A stretch of DNA of 64,000 nucleotides from Promerops cafer. Its lineage: Eukaryota; Chordata; Aves; Passeriformes; Nectariniidae. Numbering within the stretch: the stretch's first letter is position 1; the number at the start of each line of letters is the position of its first letter. Under the pieces are notes generated by a model. It had not been told where the DNA came from. It was given only the letters and a program-made list of their open reading frames with translations, and did not search any database. Positions 63,901 through 64,000 of this stretch are shown here, piece by piece. The stretch spans positions 122,524-186,523 of the forward strand of contig VZSE01005034.1 in assembly GCA_013398275.1 (NCBI GenBank), written 5' to 3'. The translations under genes and the position numbers were made by a program.

Positions 63901-64000
63901 TATTTCTGGTCATCTTTCAAACAGCCTTGATACAAGTGCTGGATTAATGCCTGATGGCACCACCAGATTCACCTGTAAAGGAAAAGCAATTTACCATTTT
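57976..64000 (+). CDS. ADH1C: Class I alcohol dehydrogenase (ADH1C-like), 5' part; continues past the window
   Basis: This is a cytosolic zinc- and NAD-dependent dehydrogenase of alcohols and retinol. Coding exons are 57976-57993, 60883-60984, 62174-62312, 63729-63816 and 63925-64000 (cut). They encode 141 residues here of about 375. Exon sizes 102, 139 and 88 equal those of mammalian class I ADH genes. With mature numbering (no Met), catalytic zinc ligands Cys46 and His67 and structural zinc ligands Cys97, 100, 103 and 111 are all in place. Ser48 and His51 of the proton relay and substrate-pocket Leu57 and Phe93 are also present. SAGLMPDGTTRFTCKGK closely resembles chicken class I ADH. ADH7-like or another tandem paralog is less likely but cannot be excluded from the N-terminal third. 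The ADH cluster next to TRMT10A and MTTP matches mammalian synteny. Confidence 0.93.
57994..60882 (+). other. ADH1C: ADH intron 1 (2.9 kb)
   Basis: This is an intron between coding exons 1 and 2. I see no internal gene or clear repeat beyond a short T run near 59424-59436. Confidence 0.8.
60883..60984 (+). CDS. ADH1C: ADH coding exon 2
   Basis: This 102-bp phase-0 exon begins VIKCKAAVLWEANKPFSIEE and ends in HEVRIK. The acceptor is ttgcag|GTT and the donor AAG|gtactg. It encodes the start of the GroES-like catalytic domain. Confidence 0.98.
61540..61870. repeat. AT-rich low-complexity stretch in ADH intron 2
   Basis: The stretch is dominated by TATA, ATAT and TTTATA steps with very little G or C, over about 300 bp. 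It produces many chance TATA and AATAAA-like strings that should not be read as signals. Confidence 0.85.
62174..62312 (+). CDS. ADH1C: ADH coding exon 3 (catalytic zinc ligands Cys46, His67)
   Basis: This 139-bp exon contains GICRSDDHVITG and ILGHEAAGVVESVG, holding Cys46, Ser48, His51, His67 and Glu68. The acceptor is aatcag|ATC and the donor CCAG|gtatga. Confidence 0.98.
62313..63728 (+). other. ADH1C: ADH intron 3 (1.4 kb)
   Basis: This is an ordinary intron with no supported gene. A 14-base tandem duplication (ACTACCTTCTTTTT twice) lies near 63373-63402. Confidence 0.8.
63729..63816 (+). CDS. ADH1C: ADH coding exon 4 (structural zinc loop)
   Basis: This 88-bp exon contains DKVIPLFVPQCGECTNC and NLCSK, giving the four structural zinc cysteines 97, 100, 103 and 111. 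The acceptor is tctag|GA and the donor ACTGA|gtgagt. Confidence 0.98.
63925..64000 (+). CDS. ADH1C: ADH coding exon 5 (partial, runs off the window)
   Basis: The acceptor is aacag|C after a short 108-bp intron. It completes an Asp codon and reads LDTSAGLMPDGTTRFTCKGK. It is open to the last base, and the rest of the gene lies beyond 64000. Confidence 0.96.

Noticed and set aside
1..64000. Prokaryote-style systems: operons, CRISPR arrays, toxin-antitoxin pairs, phage genes
   Set aside because: The window is vertebrate nuclear DNA with intron-containing genes. No regularly spaced repeats or compact gene runs of that kind exist here.

Overview
The window is nuclear DNA from a bird. The supporting signs are vertebrate multi-exon genes with consensus GT-AG junctions, CR1 LINE fragments on both strands, an avian-type endogenous retrovirus LTR, and a gene order that matches the human 4q23 block in inverted orientation. 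The LTR type suggests a neoavian species, but the species cannot be named from the sequence.

Four genes are present. (1) Positions 2-631, + strand: the 3' end of the C4orf54 homolog, whose 5' part lies outside the window. (2) Positions 13363-38737, - strand: a complete MTTP, encoding the large subunit of microsomal triglyceride transfer protein. It has 18 coding exons, 2,682 bp including the stop, and 893 aa. (3) Positions 43768-49363, + strand: a complete TRMT10A, encoding tRNA (guanine-9-N1)-methyltransferase. It has 7 coding exons, 957 bp including the stop, and 318 aa, behind a CpG-rich promoter with a non-coding first exon. (4) From 57976 to the window end, + strand: the first five coding exons of a class I alcohol dehydrogenase (ADH1C-like), cut by the window edge. 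Every exon junction was placed by reading both splice sites and checking that the frame closes.

C4orf54 and MTTP are tail to tail across about 12.7 kb of non-coding DNA, which holds a perfect (GTGA)n microsatellite and pyrimidine-rich tracts. MTTP and TRMT10A are head to head across about 4-5 kb, with an HNF1-type site just upstream of MTTP. TRMT10A and ADH are in tandem, separated by about 8.6 kb that contains most of the repeats: several CR1 pieces, a solo LTR, and an exact 84-bp direct repeat.

The genes do not form a pathway. MTTP loads lipid onto apoB in the ER, TRMT10A methylates tRNA in the nucleus or cytosol, and ADH oxidises alcohols and retinol in the cytosol. Their proximity is old synteny. 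I found no convincing novel biological system. The items most worth checking are the exact 84-bp repeat, a possible orphan 90-bp minus-strand exon at 57238-57327, the MTTP promoter sites, and a possible 3'UTR intron in C4orf54.
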